From Lentimicrobium sp. (GTDB lineage: Bacteria > Bacteroidota > Bacteroidia > Bacteroidales > 4484-276): DNA of 36,640 nucleotides. The stretch covers positions 1-36,640 of the forward strand of contig JAAYWF010000154.1 of the NCBI GenBank assembly GCA_012516825.1. Direction: 5' to 3'. Of this stretch, positions 27,701-36,640 are shown piece after piece. Positions within the stretch are counted from its first letter, which is position 1; each line of letters starts with the position of its first letter. The notes below the pieces were generated by a model. It was not told the DNA's origin and did no database searches. It saw nothing but the letters and a program-made list of their open reading frames with translations. A program made the position numbers and the translations under genes.

Positions 27701-29203
27701 TTAGCTTTGAGAATCATGTATATTCAGATTTTTTAGTGTTTTGCGTAGCGAATTATGATCAACGGTAATAATCAATAGTTTGTCTTTTTCCATTAGTATT
27801 GTATTCCCTTTGGGTATAAAGTAATTGTTATCGCGGTTTATCATCACCACAAGTGTTTCTTCCGGTATCTCTAATTCCATCACTTTGTTACCTTTACTTA
27901 GGGTGGTAGAATTTATCTCAATTTCGGTAACTATTGATTTAATATCATCAGAAAAATCAACATCAAAACTTTCAATTTTTCCAATTTTTGGTGGTTTTTC
28001 TGTAAGCCCGAGCCATTTGGCGATAGCAGGTAATGAAGTACCCTGAACTAATAACGAAATTATTGTGCAGAAAAAGACGATGTTGAAGATAAGCCTTGCA
28101 TGAGGTACATTCTCGGTAAGTGGAAATAATGCAAAAATAATGGGCACCGCTCCTCTGAGGCCTACCCATGAAACGTAGGCTTTATCTCTAATTGGCATTT
28201 TTCGGAATGGAAGCAAGCAGAGAAAGACAGTGAGAGGGCGGGTAATAAAAATCATTGCAAGGCTGATTATCAAACCTGGGATCATAATTGGTACTAGCTC
28301 GCGTGGATTCACTAATAACCCCAAGGTTAAGAACATTATTAACTGACCAAGCCAGGCCAGACCATCAAAAAATTTAAGCGAAGTACGTTTGTGGACAAAC
28401 TTTCCGTTTCCAATAGTCAGACCAGCAACATAAACAGCCAGATAGCCATTCCCTTTTGCAAAATAAGTAAGAGAGAAAATAAATAAACAGATTGTTAAAA
28501 CTAATATCGGGTAAAGCGAATCGTTACCGATTTTTATTCTATTTATAAGATATATGCTCAGCTTACCAATAGCCAAGCCAATCAAAGCGCCAACAACCAA
28601 TTGAATTACTACCTGTAAGCTTACCATCCAATAGTTTGGTGTTGTTTCGAAGTTTATTAATTCGATAAGTGTAATTACTAACAGGTATGCCATTGGGTCG
28701 TTACTTCCGCTCTCTAACTCAAGCATTGGCCTAAGGTTGTTTTTCAGATGCAGCCCTTTGGAGCGTAAAATAGAAAATACCGATGCAGAATCGGTAGATG
28801 ACATTGTAGAGGCTAACAGGAAAGAGGTTATCAAACCTATACTGGCCGATTTGATAGTCATTCCTAAAATCCACCAGACAAAAATGCCGGTGAAAAGCGC
28901 CGTTAAAAAAACTCCTATTGTTGCCAAAATAACGCCCTGAAAGATTACAGGGCGTATCTCGTCAATTTTTGTATCAAGACCGCCGGAAAAGAGTATTACA
29001 CAAAGAGCAAGCGCACCAAGATTACGTGCAACCTGTATATTCTCAAAATGAATGCCTAATCCATCGCTCCCAAATATCATCCCTACCGACAAAAACAGCA
29101 ATAATGCAGGAACACCGTATTTGGAACTCGCTTTACCGGCAAGAATGCTAAAGAAAAAAAGAACTGACAGTATTAAAATTAATAGTTCAATTTGAACATC
29201 CAT
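27701..29203 (-). CDS. CPA1 family potassium/proton antiporter with a C-terminal TrkA_C-like domain
   Basis: Multi-TM Na+/H+ exchanger fold (LFFSILAGKASSKYGVPALLLFLSVGMIFGSDGLG; ASTMSSTDSASVFSILRSKG; VGLRGAVPIIFALFP) and a C-terminal RCK_C-like segment. Confidence 0.9.
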   Translation of the reverse strand: MDVQIELLILILSVLFFFSILAGKASSKYGVPALLLFLSVGMIFGSDGLGIHFENIQVARNLGALALCVILFSGGLDTKIDEIRPVIFQGVILATIGVFLTALFTGIFVWWILGMTIKSASIGLITSFLLASTMSSTDSASVFSILRSKGLHLKNNLRPMLELESGSNDPMAYLLVITLIELINFETTPNYWMVSLQVVIQLVVGALIGLAIGKLSIYLINRIKIGNDSLYPILVLTICLFIFSLTYFAKGNGYLAVYVAGLTIGNGKFVHKRTSLKFFDGLAWLGQLIMFLTLGLLVNPRELVPIMIPGLIISLAMIFITRPLTVFLCLLPFRKMPIRDKAYVSWVGLRGAVPIIFALFPLTENVPHARLIFNIVFFCTIISLLVQGTSLPAIAKWLGLTEKPPKIGKIESFDVDFSDDIKSIVTEIEINSTTLSKGNKVMELEIPEETLVVMINRDNNYFIPKGNTILMEKDKLLIITVDHNSLRKTLKNLNIHDSQS

Positions 29204-29243
29204 CTTACTAAAAAGTTAATAAAAAGCTGATTAATGAACCAGA

Positions 29244-29275
29244 CAAATATAGTTTGTTTGAATGTTCAGCAAAAA
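29244..29275 (-). promoter_or_regulatory. Bacteroidota-type promoter for the antiporter gene
   Basis: Minus strand TTTTTG-N18-TATATTTG about 40 nt upstream of the ATG. Confidence 0.55.
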
Positions 29276-29472
29276 TAATAACATACTTTTTAACTACTCT
29301 TTCTTTTACTACCTCGTGATTCAGCCATCGTAACGGTCGGAAAACGCTTTTTTTTGAATAAATTATTAAAACTACTCAATTATCCTAATACGTATAAATA
29401 CTTATTTGATAATTAGGTATAAATTTCCAAAAATTGAGTTTTTAAAGGGGTTAATGGTGGCGTTAGACGGGG

Positions 29473-29480
29473 TAACTTTG
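29473..29480 (+). promoter_or_regulatory. Bacteroidota-type -7 element (TAACTTTG) for the pst operon
   Basis: TAACTTTGCAG about 50 nt upstream of pstS. No clear -33 box at the usual spacing. Confidence 0.55.
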
Positions 29481-29530
29481 CAGAAAAATATTATTATCAT
29501 AGAATAAAAAGTTGTCTAACACCTATTATC

Positions 29531-30514
29531 ATGAGAACAAAAACAACATTTACACTTCTAATTATTACGGCTTTTTATTTTTTTTACTTCATTCTGAATG
29601 GTTGTACTTCGCAGCCAGAAAATCGGCATCACAAGAAAGGTAAGCTTAAGGGTACTATATCCATTTCGGGTGCATTTGCACTTTATCCAATGACGGTTAA
29701 GTGGGCTGAGGAGTTTATGCAACTCAATCCTGGTGTGCGGATTGACATTAGCGCAGGTGGCGCTGGTAAAGGAATGGCCGATGTATTATCCGAAATGGTT
29801 GATCTGGCAATGGTGTCAAGGGAAATAGCGCCTGCGGAAATTGAAAAAGGAGCCTGGTATCTGGCGGTATGTAAGGATGCAGTATTAGGAACGATCAACG
29901 AATCCAATCCATACGTTAAAGAGATTAAGCAGTATGGCATTTCGAGAGAGACACTCACAAAAATTTACATTGATGTAACTATTGAAAACTGGGATCAGAT
30001 ACCGGGTATCTCAGCCAACAATCAGAAGATAAATGTTTATACCCGTTCCGATGCCTGTGGCGCCGCTGAAATGTGGGGGCTTTTTTTTGGAAAAAATCAA
30101 GAGAGCCTTCAAGGGATAGGAGTATTTGGAGACCCAGGCATAGCCGATGCAGTTAAAAATGATAAATTCGGGATCGGCTTCAACAATGTTATCTATGCCT
30201 TTGATATAAATACACGAAAAAAATTTGAAGGATTAGAAATAATACCGATTGATCTGAATAATAACGGGGTAATAGACCCTGATGAGAATTTTTACGACAA
30301 TCTTGATGACATTTGTGCCGCTATTGGAAATGAACAATACCCTTCACCGCCAGCCCGTGATCTATATCTAATATCGAAAGGGGAACCTAAAAACCCGATC
30401 GTAATTGAATTTTTAAAATGGATACTTACCGAAGGGCAACAGTACGTCAATGATGCCGGCTATGTACGTCTTTCGGAATCAAAAATTGAAACTGAGATGC
30501 AAAAGATTAAATGA
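29531..30514 (+). CDS. pstS: PstS-family phosphate ABC transporter substrate-binding lipoprotein
   Basis: Lipobox LNGC; GTISISGAFALYPMTVKWAEEF...ISAGGAGKGMADVLSEMVDLAMVSREI; followed by pstC, pstA and pstB. Confidence 0.9.
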   Translation: MRTKTTFTLLIITAFYFFYFILNGCTSQPENRHHKKGKLKGTISISGAFALYPMTVKWAEEFMQLNPGVRIDISAGGAGKGMADVLSEMVDLAMVSREIAPAEIEKGAWYLAVCKDAVLGTINESNPYVKEIKQYGISRETLTKIYIDVTIENWDQIPGISANNQKINVYTRSDACGAAEMWGLFFGKNQESLQGIGVFGDPGIADAVKNDKFGIGFNNVIYAFDINTRKKFEGLEIIPIDLNNNGVIDPDENFYDNLDDICAAIGNEQYPSPPARDLYLISKGEPKNPIVIEFLKWILTEGQQYVNDAGYVRLSESKIETEMQKIK

Positions 30515-31416
30515 GGTTGAGAAATTTCAATATTGGTCGCCACCTGAGGGATAGGCTACATTATTCGTGGATGCTATTAGTATTAGCTATTACTATGATA
30601 GTGCCTGTAGCTCTTTTGAGCGGTTTGATATATAAATCGTCATTTTTACTGAGCGAACAATCCTTTTTTCAAATCCTTTTTTCAAATCAATGGAAACCCC
30701 TTTCGGGCAAATTTGGTTTTTATCCTTTCATCATCAGCTCCTTGTGGGTATCGGTAGTTTCGCTGTTAATAGCAGTTCCTATTTGCCTTTTAACGGCTAT
30801 ACATCTCACACAGTACGCTAAACGGTGGGTGTTGAACCTTATGCATCCGGTAATTGATCTTTTGGCAGGCATACCGTCAGTGATCTTTGGGATGTGGGGT
30901 ATCTTAGTAATTGTACCAGTAATTTCGAATTATATCGGGCCATTATTTGGAAAAAACATTTCGGGTTATTCAATATTAGCCGGTGCAATAGTCCTTTCGA
31001 TAATGATTATCCCTTTCATTTTGAATATTTTAATTGAACTATTCCGACATATCCCGACAGAGCTTAAAGAGACCTCTTTATCTCTTGGAGCTACACAGTG
31101 GCAAACTGTGAAGTTTGTACTTGTCAAAAAAATATTTCCCGGAATAGTCTCCGCCTTCGGATTGGGGATGTCAAGGGCATTTGGAGAAACAATTGCGGTT
31201 TTGATGGTTGTAGGAAATGTAGTACATGTACCTAAAGGAATATTTCAACCTGGTTATCCATTGCCTGCATTAATTGCCAACAATTATGGTGAAATGCTTT
31301 CGATACCTCTTTACGATTCGGCACTTATGCTGGCTGCACTTATACTTTTCGTTATTGTCCTTTTTTTCAACTTTTTATCCCGATTAATCATCGTCAAATC
31401 AAACATACACAATTAA
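30511..31416 (+). CDS. pstC: Phosphate ABC transporter permease PstC
   Basis: Multi-TM permease; LAGIPSVIFGMWGI, ETSLSLGATQWQTVKFVLVKKIFPGIVSAFGLGMSRAFGETIAVLMVVGN. Confidence 0.92.
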   Translation: MRLRNFNIGRHLRDRLHYSWMLLVLAITMIVPVALLSGLIYKSSFLLSEQSFFQILFSNQWKPLSGKFGFYPFIISSLWVSVVSLLIAVPICLLTAIHLTQYAKRWVLNLMHPVIDLLAGIPSVIFGMWGILVIVPVISNYIGPLFGKNISGYSILAGAIVLSIMIIPFILNILIELFRHIPTELKETSLSLGATQWQTVKFVLVKKIFPGIVSAFGLGMSRAFGETIAVLMVVGNVVHVPKGIFQPGYPLPALIANNYGEMLSIPLYDSALMLAALILFVIVLFFNFLSRLIIVKSNIHN

Positions 31417-31420
31417 TTTC

Positions 31421-32275
31421 ATGGACTTACGCAAAATAGAGGAGATATTTTTCAGGATTTTGATGTTTTGTTCAACGGTCATCATCGCCGTATCACTTAT
31501 CATTATAATATTCAGCACGTTTTATAAAGGGCTTCCACATTTAACATGGGAGATGATTAGCAAGACGCCTAAGGGCGGATTTTATTTTGGGAAAGAGGGC
31601 GGTATTCTGAATGCTATTGTTGGTTCGCTTTATTTATCATTTGGGGCAACAATACTCGCAATTTTATTTGGATTGCCGTTAGCGCTTTTTCTAAATGTAC
31701 ATATTGCTCACCGACGCAAATTAGTGAATGTAGTAAGATTTGTGATGGATTTACTATGGGGTGTTCCCTCCATCGTCTATGGCGCATTTGGCTTTACGAT
31801 AATGGTTTTTTTTGGGATCAGAGCTTCGTTGCTTGCTGGAATTATTACCGTAACCCTCTTTATCATCCCAATCATGGTCAGGGGGATTGACGAAGTACTA
31901 CAGTCGGTTCCGCGCGGCTTACACGAATCATCTCTATCATTGGGGTCAACGAGAGCCGAAACAGCTTACAAAGTATTTTTAAAACAGTCGGTTCCGGGTG
32001 TTGTTACTGCTATTTTGCTATCCTTCGGACGAGCTATCGGCGATGCAGCTTCTATCCTGTTTACCACCGGCTACACCGATCATATCCCAACATCTCTCAG
32101 CCAGCCAACCGCCACATTACCTCTGGCAATCTTCTTTCAGTTAAGCTCACCGATACCTCAAGTAAGAGACAGAGCTTATGCTGCAGCCGCTGTCTTATTT
32201 ATCATCATTTTAATAATCAGCATATTGTCAAGGTTTTTTAGTAAAAGATATCAGAAAAATAAAATCAACTTTTAA
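31421..32275 (+). CDS. pstA: Phosphate ABC transporter permease PstA
   Basis: LLWGVPSIVYGAFGF, VPRGLHESSLSLGSTRAETAYKVFLKQSVPGVVTAILLSFGRAIGDAASILFTTG. Confidence 0.92.
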   Translation: MDLRKIEEIFFRILMFCSTVIIAVSLIIIIFSTFYKGLPHLTWEMISKTPKGGFYFGKEGGILNAIVGSLYLSFGATILAILFGLPLALFLNVHIAHRRKLVNVVRFVMDLLWGVPSIVYGAFGFTIMVFFGIRASLLAGIITVTLFIIPIMVRGIDEVLQSVPRGLHESSLSLGSTRAETAYKVFLKQSVPGVVTAILLSFGRAIGDAASILFTTGYTDHIPTSLSQPTATLPLAIFFQLSSPIPQVRDRAYAAAAVLFIIILIISILSRFFSKRYQKNKINF

Positions 32276-32277
32276 CC

Positions 32278-33036
32278 ATGAATAAACCTAAGATCAATAT
32301 ACAGGATTTGAATCTTTATTACGGCAAACAACATATTCTTAAAAATATCAATACCATTATCCCCGAACGTCAAATAACGGTTATCATGGGGCCTTCGGGT
32401 TGTGGTAAAACGACCTTAATGAAAAGCCTTAACAGGCTAACTGATCTCACTCCTGATTGTTCTGTTAGTGGTAAAATAATGATTGATGGGCAAAATATTC
32501 TTAATACTACCGAAGATATTACTAAAATCCGAAAAAAGATGGGCCTTCTGGCGCAAAGGCCATATCCATTACCGATGAGCATTTACAATAATGTCGCTTA
32601 TGGTTTACGTATTAGCGGAAGAAAAAAAAGGCGTTTTCTCGACAAAAGAGTAGAACACTATCTTCGTCAAGTAAATCTATGGAACGAGGTGAAAGACCGT
32701 CTGAAAGAACCTGCCGGAACACTTTCTATTGGCCAGCAACAACGTCTGTGCCTTGCAAGAGGTCTTGCCGTTGATCCCGAAATAATTCTTGCCGATGAGC
32801 CTACTTCAGCATTAGACCCCATTTCGAGCCAGACTATTGAGGAGAAATTTAAAGAGTTAAAAAATCAATTTACCATTGTAATGGTTACCCACATTCTCCG
32901 ACAAGCAAAACGAATAGCAGATTATGTGATTTTTATGTATTTAGGCGAAATAATCGAACAAGGCCCAGCTAAAGATTTTTTTGAAAACCCTCAAGAAGAG
33001 ATCACAAAAGACTATCTGAAAGGATTGTTTTATTAA
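32278..33036 (+). CDS. pstB: Phosphate ABC transporter ATP-binding protein PstB
   Basis: Walker A GPSGCGKTTL; PLPMSIYNNVAYGLRISG; signature LSIGQQQRLCLARGLA; Walker B IILADEPTSALDP. Confidence 0.92.
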   Translation: MNKPKINIQDLNLYYGKQHILKNINTIIPERQITVIMGPSGCGKTTLMKSLNRLTDLTPDCSVSGKIMIDGQNILNTTEDITKIRKKMGLLAQRPYPLPMSIYNNVAYGLRISGRKKRRFLDKRVEHYLRQVNLWNEVKDRLKEPAGTLSIGQQQRLCLARGLAVDPEIILADEPTSALDPISSQTIEEKFKELKNQFTIVMVTHILRQAKRIADYVIFMYLGEIIEQGPAKDFFENPQEEITKDYLKGLFY

Positions 33037-33157
33037 TAGAGGAAAGTCTTTACCTAAAGGAGGTTTAATAGATTCAATTTTGAGTCAGTTCCAAAAATGA
33101 AATTTTTCAGATTTTCGTGTATGGCTGCTGAACGAAGGTGAAGTATTCGTGTTAAAA

Positions 33158-34417
33158 TTACTTTTCGAAGTTGGTTAAATTATTAGATATATTCTTCAGA
33201 TAATTAACAATTATTCCTGTTGCACCCTGCTTTTGTTCAACATAATTTCGTGCAGCAAATGACGATGCTTCATATTTTTTTTGGTTGTTTAACAATGTGT
33301 TTATCACTTCAATAAATTCGCTTTTCGAACTTATGTTGTATGCGCCGCCACGTTCGATTAGATCAACCGCTTCATGAAATTTGTTAAAGTTGGGACCAAA
33401 GATTACAGGGACTCCAAATGTTGCCGCTTCAAGGGTATTATGTATGCCGCTCCCAAATCCACCGCCAATATAAGCTAACGTTGCGTATTTATAGATATGA
33501 GATAAAATTCCGATAGTGTCAATTACCATTACTGGTGCTTCCGTTACATTGCTGGTATCAGCCATTGAATATCTGATTGCTGAATCGGGTAATTTTCGCA
33601 TCAAAGTTTGAATGCGAGCTTCATGCACTTCGTGAGGCGCAATAATTATTTTTAAGCCATCGAAATTCAATTTAATTAATTCGGTTATCAATTCCTCATC
33701 AGGTTGCCATGTGCTACCGGCTAAAAAGATTTTGCTTTCCCCTTTAAAAATTTCAATTGGTGGGAAAACCCTTTTTTGTTTGGCTATATTATGTACACGA
33801 TCGAAACGTGTATCGCCACTTAAGGTAACCTGCTCTATTCCATGTTTTTGTAAAAGGTCTGCTGACGATTGGTTTTGTACAAAGAAGTGATCTGCCTGCC
33901 GTAGTTGTTCAATCTGCCATCTTCCCCATTTCCGAAAAAAATGTTGTTTAGGTCGAAAAATTGTTGAAATAAAAATATAAGGCACATAGCTTCTTTTTAG
34001 CTCACGCATGTAGTTAAACCAAAACTCATACTTTACAAAAACGGCAATTTCGGGCTTTACTAAATCAATAAAACGCCTGGCATTTCTACGGGTATCGGCA
34101 GGCAGGTAAAATATATAATCGGCTCCGGGGTAATTTTTTCTAATTTCGAAACCTGATGGAGAAAAGAAAGTAAGAATTATCTGTTTGTCAGGAAATGTCT
34201 CTTTAAAAGATTCAATTACCGGGAGCCCCTGTTCAAACTCCCCTAACGAAGCACAGTGAAACCATACTATTGGCTTGTCATGTTCAACCCTCTTGATGAT
34301 TTTTTTAAAAACGTCCTTCCTGCCAGCAATCCACATTCGGGCTTTGTTGTTAAATGGTTTGCTAAGCCATATTGTAAGGTTGTAGAGTTGGATGAAGAGG
34401 TTATAGAAGAAAAACAT
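33158..34417 (-). CDS. waaA: 3-deoxy-D-manno-octulosonic acid transferase (lipid A Kdo transferase)
   Basis: IVWFHCASLGEFEQGLPVIE, ILTFFSPSGFEIRKNYPGADYIFYLPADTRRNARRFID, and YIGGGFGSGIHNTLEAATFGVPVIFGPNFNKFHEA. Confidence 0.95.
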   Translation of the reverse strand: MFFFYNLFIQLYNLTIWLSKPFNNKARMWIAGRKDVFKKIIKRVEHDKPIVWFHCASLGEFEQGLPVIESFKETFPDKQIILTFFSPSGFEIRKNYPGADYIFYLPADTRRNARRFIDLVKPEIAVFVKYEFWFNYMRELKRSYVPYIFISTIFRPKQHFFRKWGRWQIEQLRQADHFFVQNQSSADLLQKHGIEQVTLSGDTRFDRVHNIAKQKRVFPPIEIFKGESKIFLAGSTWQPDEELITELIKLNFDGLKIIIAPHEVHEARIQTLMRKLPDSAIRYSMADTSNVTEAPVMVIDTIGILSHIYKYATLAYIGGGFGSGIHNTLEAATFGVPVIFGPNFNKFHEAVDLIERGGAYNISSKSEFIEVINTLLNNQKKYEASSFAARNYVEQKQGATGIIVNYLKNISNNLTNFEK

Positions 34418-34442
34418 TACCAATAAAAATTTGAATTACAGG

Positions 34443-35204
34443 CTAATAGTAATAATAATCTTTTGCCATTCGTTTTCTGAAAGGGATAATCCAACCCAAT
34501 TTTATTCCATAAAGGATGTCAAGTCGTTGATTATCGTCAATAGTCATGGTATCGAAATTTATAGAGCGCCGCCCCTTCGTCCATCCCTCAACAATTTCGA
34601 TACCGGCAAAAAAGTTATGTAGTCGCTTTTTGTCCATCCTCATATATCCAATAAACTGTACAGCGCTAAAACCATTAGTCATTCGGTCGTATCCTTTATT
34701 ATAATCTTTACGCAAAGCTGCAACCATGTTGTCTTTAACTTTAATAAAAATTTTGTGTTGCATAAAACCTGTACCCGCTAACAGCATCAACCCCGAATTA
34801 GGATCAGAAGCGGTTAAAGGGATCAATTTTCCGGCTCTGAGTGTGGTATAGAATCCTCGTTCGAAAAAACTCACCTCAGCTATCTGACCATTATCTCCAA
34901 TAACAAAACCATCAACGGTTAACAGATTTTGAATCAGACCTTCCTGATTGATCTTATTACCAAAAATGTAATTATAATCAGCCATAAAAAGCCAATTACC
35001 ACCGGTTTTATGTTGATATCCCATACCGATTGTGGAGTTGCTACCGAAGCGCTCGGACATATCACCTGCAGGAAGCTGAAAGCTAACTGCCGGGAATACC
35101 ATGATGACATTCTCTATCTCGTTCTTTGCAGCGCCCTCAGCCTGTGCATGAGCTAAACCTGTGAAAGCAAAAAAACATATTGAAAGTATAATGACGTACT
35201 TCAT
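34443..35204 (-). CDS. Hypothetical outer-membrane beta-barrel protein
   Basis: Signal peptide MKYVIILSICFFAFTGLAHAQ; glycine/aromatic-rich strands such as GSNSTIGMGYQHKTGGNWLFMADYNYIFG. Confidence 0.6.
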   Translation of the reverse strand: MKYVIILSICFFAFTGLAHAQAEGAAKNEIENVIMVFPAVSFQLPAGDMSERFGSNSTIGMGYQHKTGGNWLFMADYNYIFGNKINQEGLIQNLLTVDGFVIGDNGQIAEVSFFERGFYTTLRAGKLIPLTASDPNSGLMLLAGTGFMQHKIFIKVKDNMVAALRKDYNKGYDRMTNGFSAVQFIGYMRMDKKRLHNFFAGIEIVEGWTKGRRSINFDTMTIDDNQRLDILYGIKLGWIIPFRKRMAKDYYYY

Positions 35205-35264
35205 ATAACAATATTGATCAACAAAGATAAAGCTTTGGTTTTGGCGTGAGTATTTAACAAACAT

Positions 35265-35936
35265 TTATTGCTCTGATTTTGGAGAAATTAAATGAACCCC
35301 AACCTCGTAATGACGATTTAAAACATTGACCATCAGTAAATAGTCCTCATCATTCGAAACAAAATCAAGATTATTTGTATCTACTATTACAATTCGCATA
35401 TTCGACTGCTGACGGATAAATTCAAGGTAACTGGTTTGTATCTTTTCTAAATATTCGGCTTTAATATATGTTTCGTAGTCGCGCCCTCGTTTTTTTATGT
35501 TTTTTAAAAGATTATCTACATCAAGATATAGATAGATGAGCAAGTCAGGTCTGGGTAAGGTTTCGCTGATGATCTCAAAAAGCTTTTTGTAAAGTCCGAA
35601 AGTGTCGTCAGGAAGGTTTTTTCTGGCAAAGATGAAAGATTTATGAATAAAATAGTCGGAAACAGTAAAGTTGGTAAATAGATCGCGATGGGTAAGTTCT
35701 TGTTTTAGTTGTTCGAACCTTTCGGCAAGAAAAGAGAGCTCAAGAGGGAAGGCGTATTTGTCGGGTTCTTTATAAAATTTAGGTAGAAATGAGTTCTCTT
35801 CAAACTGTTCTAATATCAGCTTTGCATTAAAATCATGGGCTATCCGTGTAGCAAGAGATGTTTTACCAGCTCCAATATTTCCTTCTATTGATACGAAGTT
35901 GTAAGACAAAAGTCTATTTGGTGTAACGCCATGCAT
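35265..35936 (-). CDS. Deoxynucleoside kinase family protein
   Basis: FVSIEGNIGAGKTSLATRIA (P-loop), ERFEQLKQE, RPDLLIYLYLDVDNLLKNIKKRGRDYE. Confidence 0.9.
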   Translation of the reverse strand: MHGVTPNRLLSYNFVSIEGNIGAGKTSLATRIAHDFNAKLILEQFEENSFLPKFYKEPDKYAFPLELSFLAERFEQLKQELTHRDLFTNFTVSDYFIHKSFIFARKNLPDDTFGLYKKLFEIISETLPRPDLLIYLYLDVDNLLKNIKKRGRDYETYIKAEYLEKIQTSYLEFIRQQSNMRIVIVDTNNLDFVSNDEDYLLMVNVLNRHYEVGVHLISPKSEQ

Positions 35937-36098
35937 AAGTATTAAATAAAAAATGTTCAACGATTCTTTGCTCTATATTTTTCATGATTCATTATTACAA
36001 TCAAATGAATTGTGGATAAAACTTTATTTTAATCGTAGTATGTGAAGCATTGTCAATAGTTCTTTGTTGTTTTTATTCCTGTAATTTATTTGTAAAAA

Positions 36099-36599
36099 TT
36101 ATTTTGTTGACGTAAAGATTCGCACAACTTTCATATTGTCATCACATTCGGCTAAAAGCTGTGCTATTGTCTTATTTAAAACCGGATGCATAAGGTCGGG
36201 TGCAAGCTCATTCATTGGCACAAGAGTAAATCGTCGTAAATGTAATCTTGGATGAGGAATAATAATTTTTGGGGTGTTAATTACTTGACTGCCAAAAAAA
36301 AGTATGTCAACATCCAATATTCTGGATTGGTATCCTGCTATTTTTTTCCTCTTACGTCCGACCTGTTTTTCTATCTCTAAAAGTCTGTTTAATAATTTCA
36401 TCGGATCTAATTCCGTAGCTATTTCGACCACTTGATTAAGGAAATCCTCATCAGCATCAAAACCCCATGGCGATGTTTTATATATGGCTGATTCCCTAAC
36501 TAAAGTAATCTCTTTTGATTGAATTAGCGTACGGGCTTTCAACAAGTTATGATTTTTATCACCAAGGTTTGAGCCAAGTAAGAGATAACTTTTTTGCAT
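36099..36599 (-). CDS. folK: 2-amino-4-hydroxy-6-hydroxymethyldihydropteridine diphosphokinase
   Basis: YLLLGSNLGDK, IYKTSPWGFDADEDFLNQVVEIAT, GRKRKKIAGYQSRILDVDILFFG, and IPHPRLHLRRFTLVPMNELAPD. Confidence 0.96.
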   Translation of the reverse strand: MQKSYLLLGSNLGDKNHNLLKARTLIQSKEITLVRESAIYKTSPWGFDADEDFLNQVVEIATELDPMKLLNRLLEIEKQVGRKRKKIAGYQSRILDVDILFFGSQVINTPKIIIPHPRLHLRRFTLVPMNELAPDLMHPVLNKTIAQLLAECDDNMKVVRIFTSTK

Positions 36600-36640
36600 T
36601 TTTGAGAAAAAATGATTGAAATCGTGTCAAAAATAAGACA

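Noticed and set aside
33057-33065. AAAGGAGG resembling a Shine-Dalgarno sequence
   Set aside because: No suitable start codon at the right spacing, and Bacteroidota generally do not depend on Shine-Dalgarno sequences.
1-36640. CRISPR arrays, prophage, transposons or a defence island
   Set aside because: I saw no regularly spaced repeats, integrases, transposases, phage structural genes or known defence domains; gene content is housekeeping throughout.

Overview
The window looks like a conserved housekeeping stretch of a Bacteroidota chromosome. The lineage call rests on T9SS C-terminal sorting domain, DUF3127 and IPExxxVDY-type proteins, and TAnnTTTG-type -7 promoters. It holds about 28 convincing protein genes and four tRNA genes (Asn-GTT, Asp-GTC, Leu-TAA, Gly-GCC). 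Recognisable blocks are: aat + DUF3127; a miaB-like gene; an ExbB/ExbD/TonB triad; menG; glgB + pullulanase; a TonB-dependent receptor; a macro-domain protein + DUF5916 protein; tatD + tcdA; LOG + uvrA; a CPA1 antiporter; a pstSCAB operon without an adjacent phoU; and waaA, a deoxynucleoside kinase and folK. I see no CRISPR array, prophage, transposase or recognisable defence island. The observations most worth follow-up are: (i) a DUF3127 protein that looks OB-fold-like and ends in an SSB-type tail (PTDDLPF); (ii) an ATGA-coupled pair of outer-membrane proteins, one carrying a ComEA-like helix-hairpin-helix region ahead of a probable beta-barrel; (iii) a MiaB homologue that resembles Patescibacteria/CPR versions; (iv) an identical 13-nt TATTTTTGCAGCC promoter element ahead of three tRNA genes; and (v) a MenG whose conserved N-terminus reads upstream of the called ATG with no ATG/GTG/TTG start. 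Everything here was read by eye; no searches were run.
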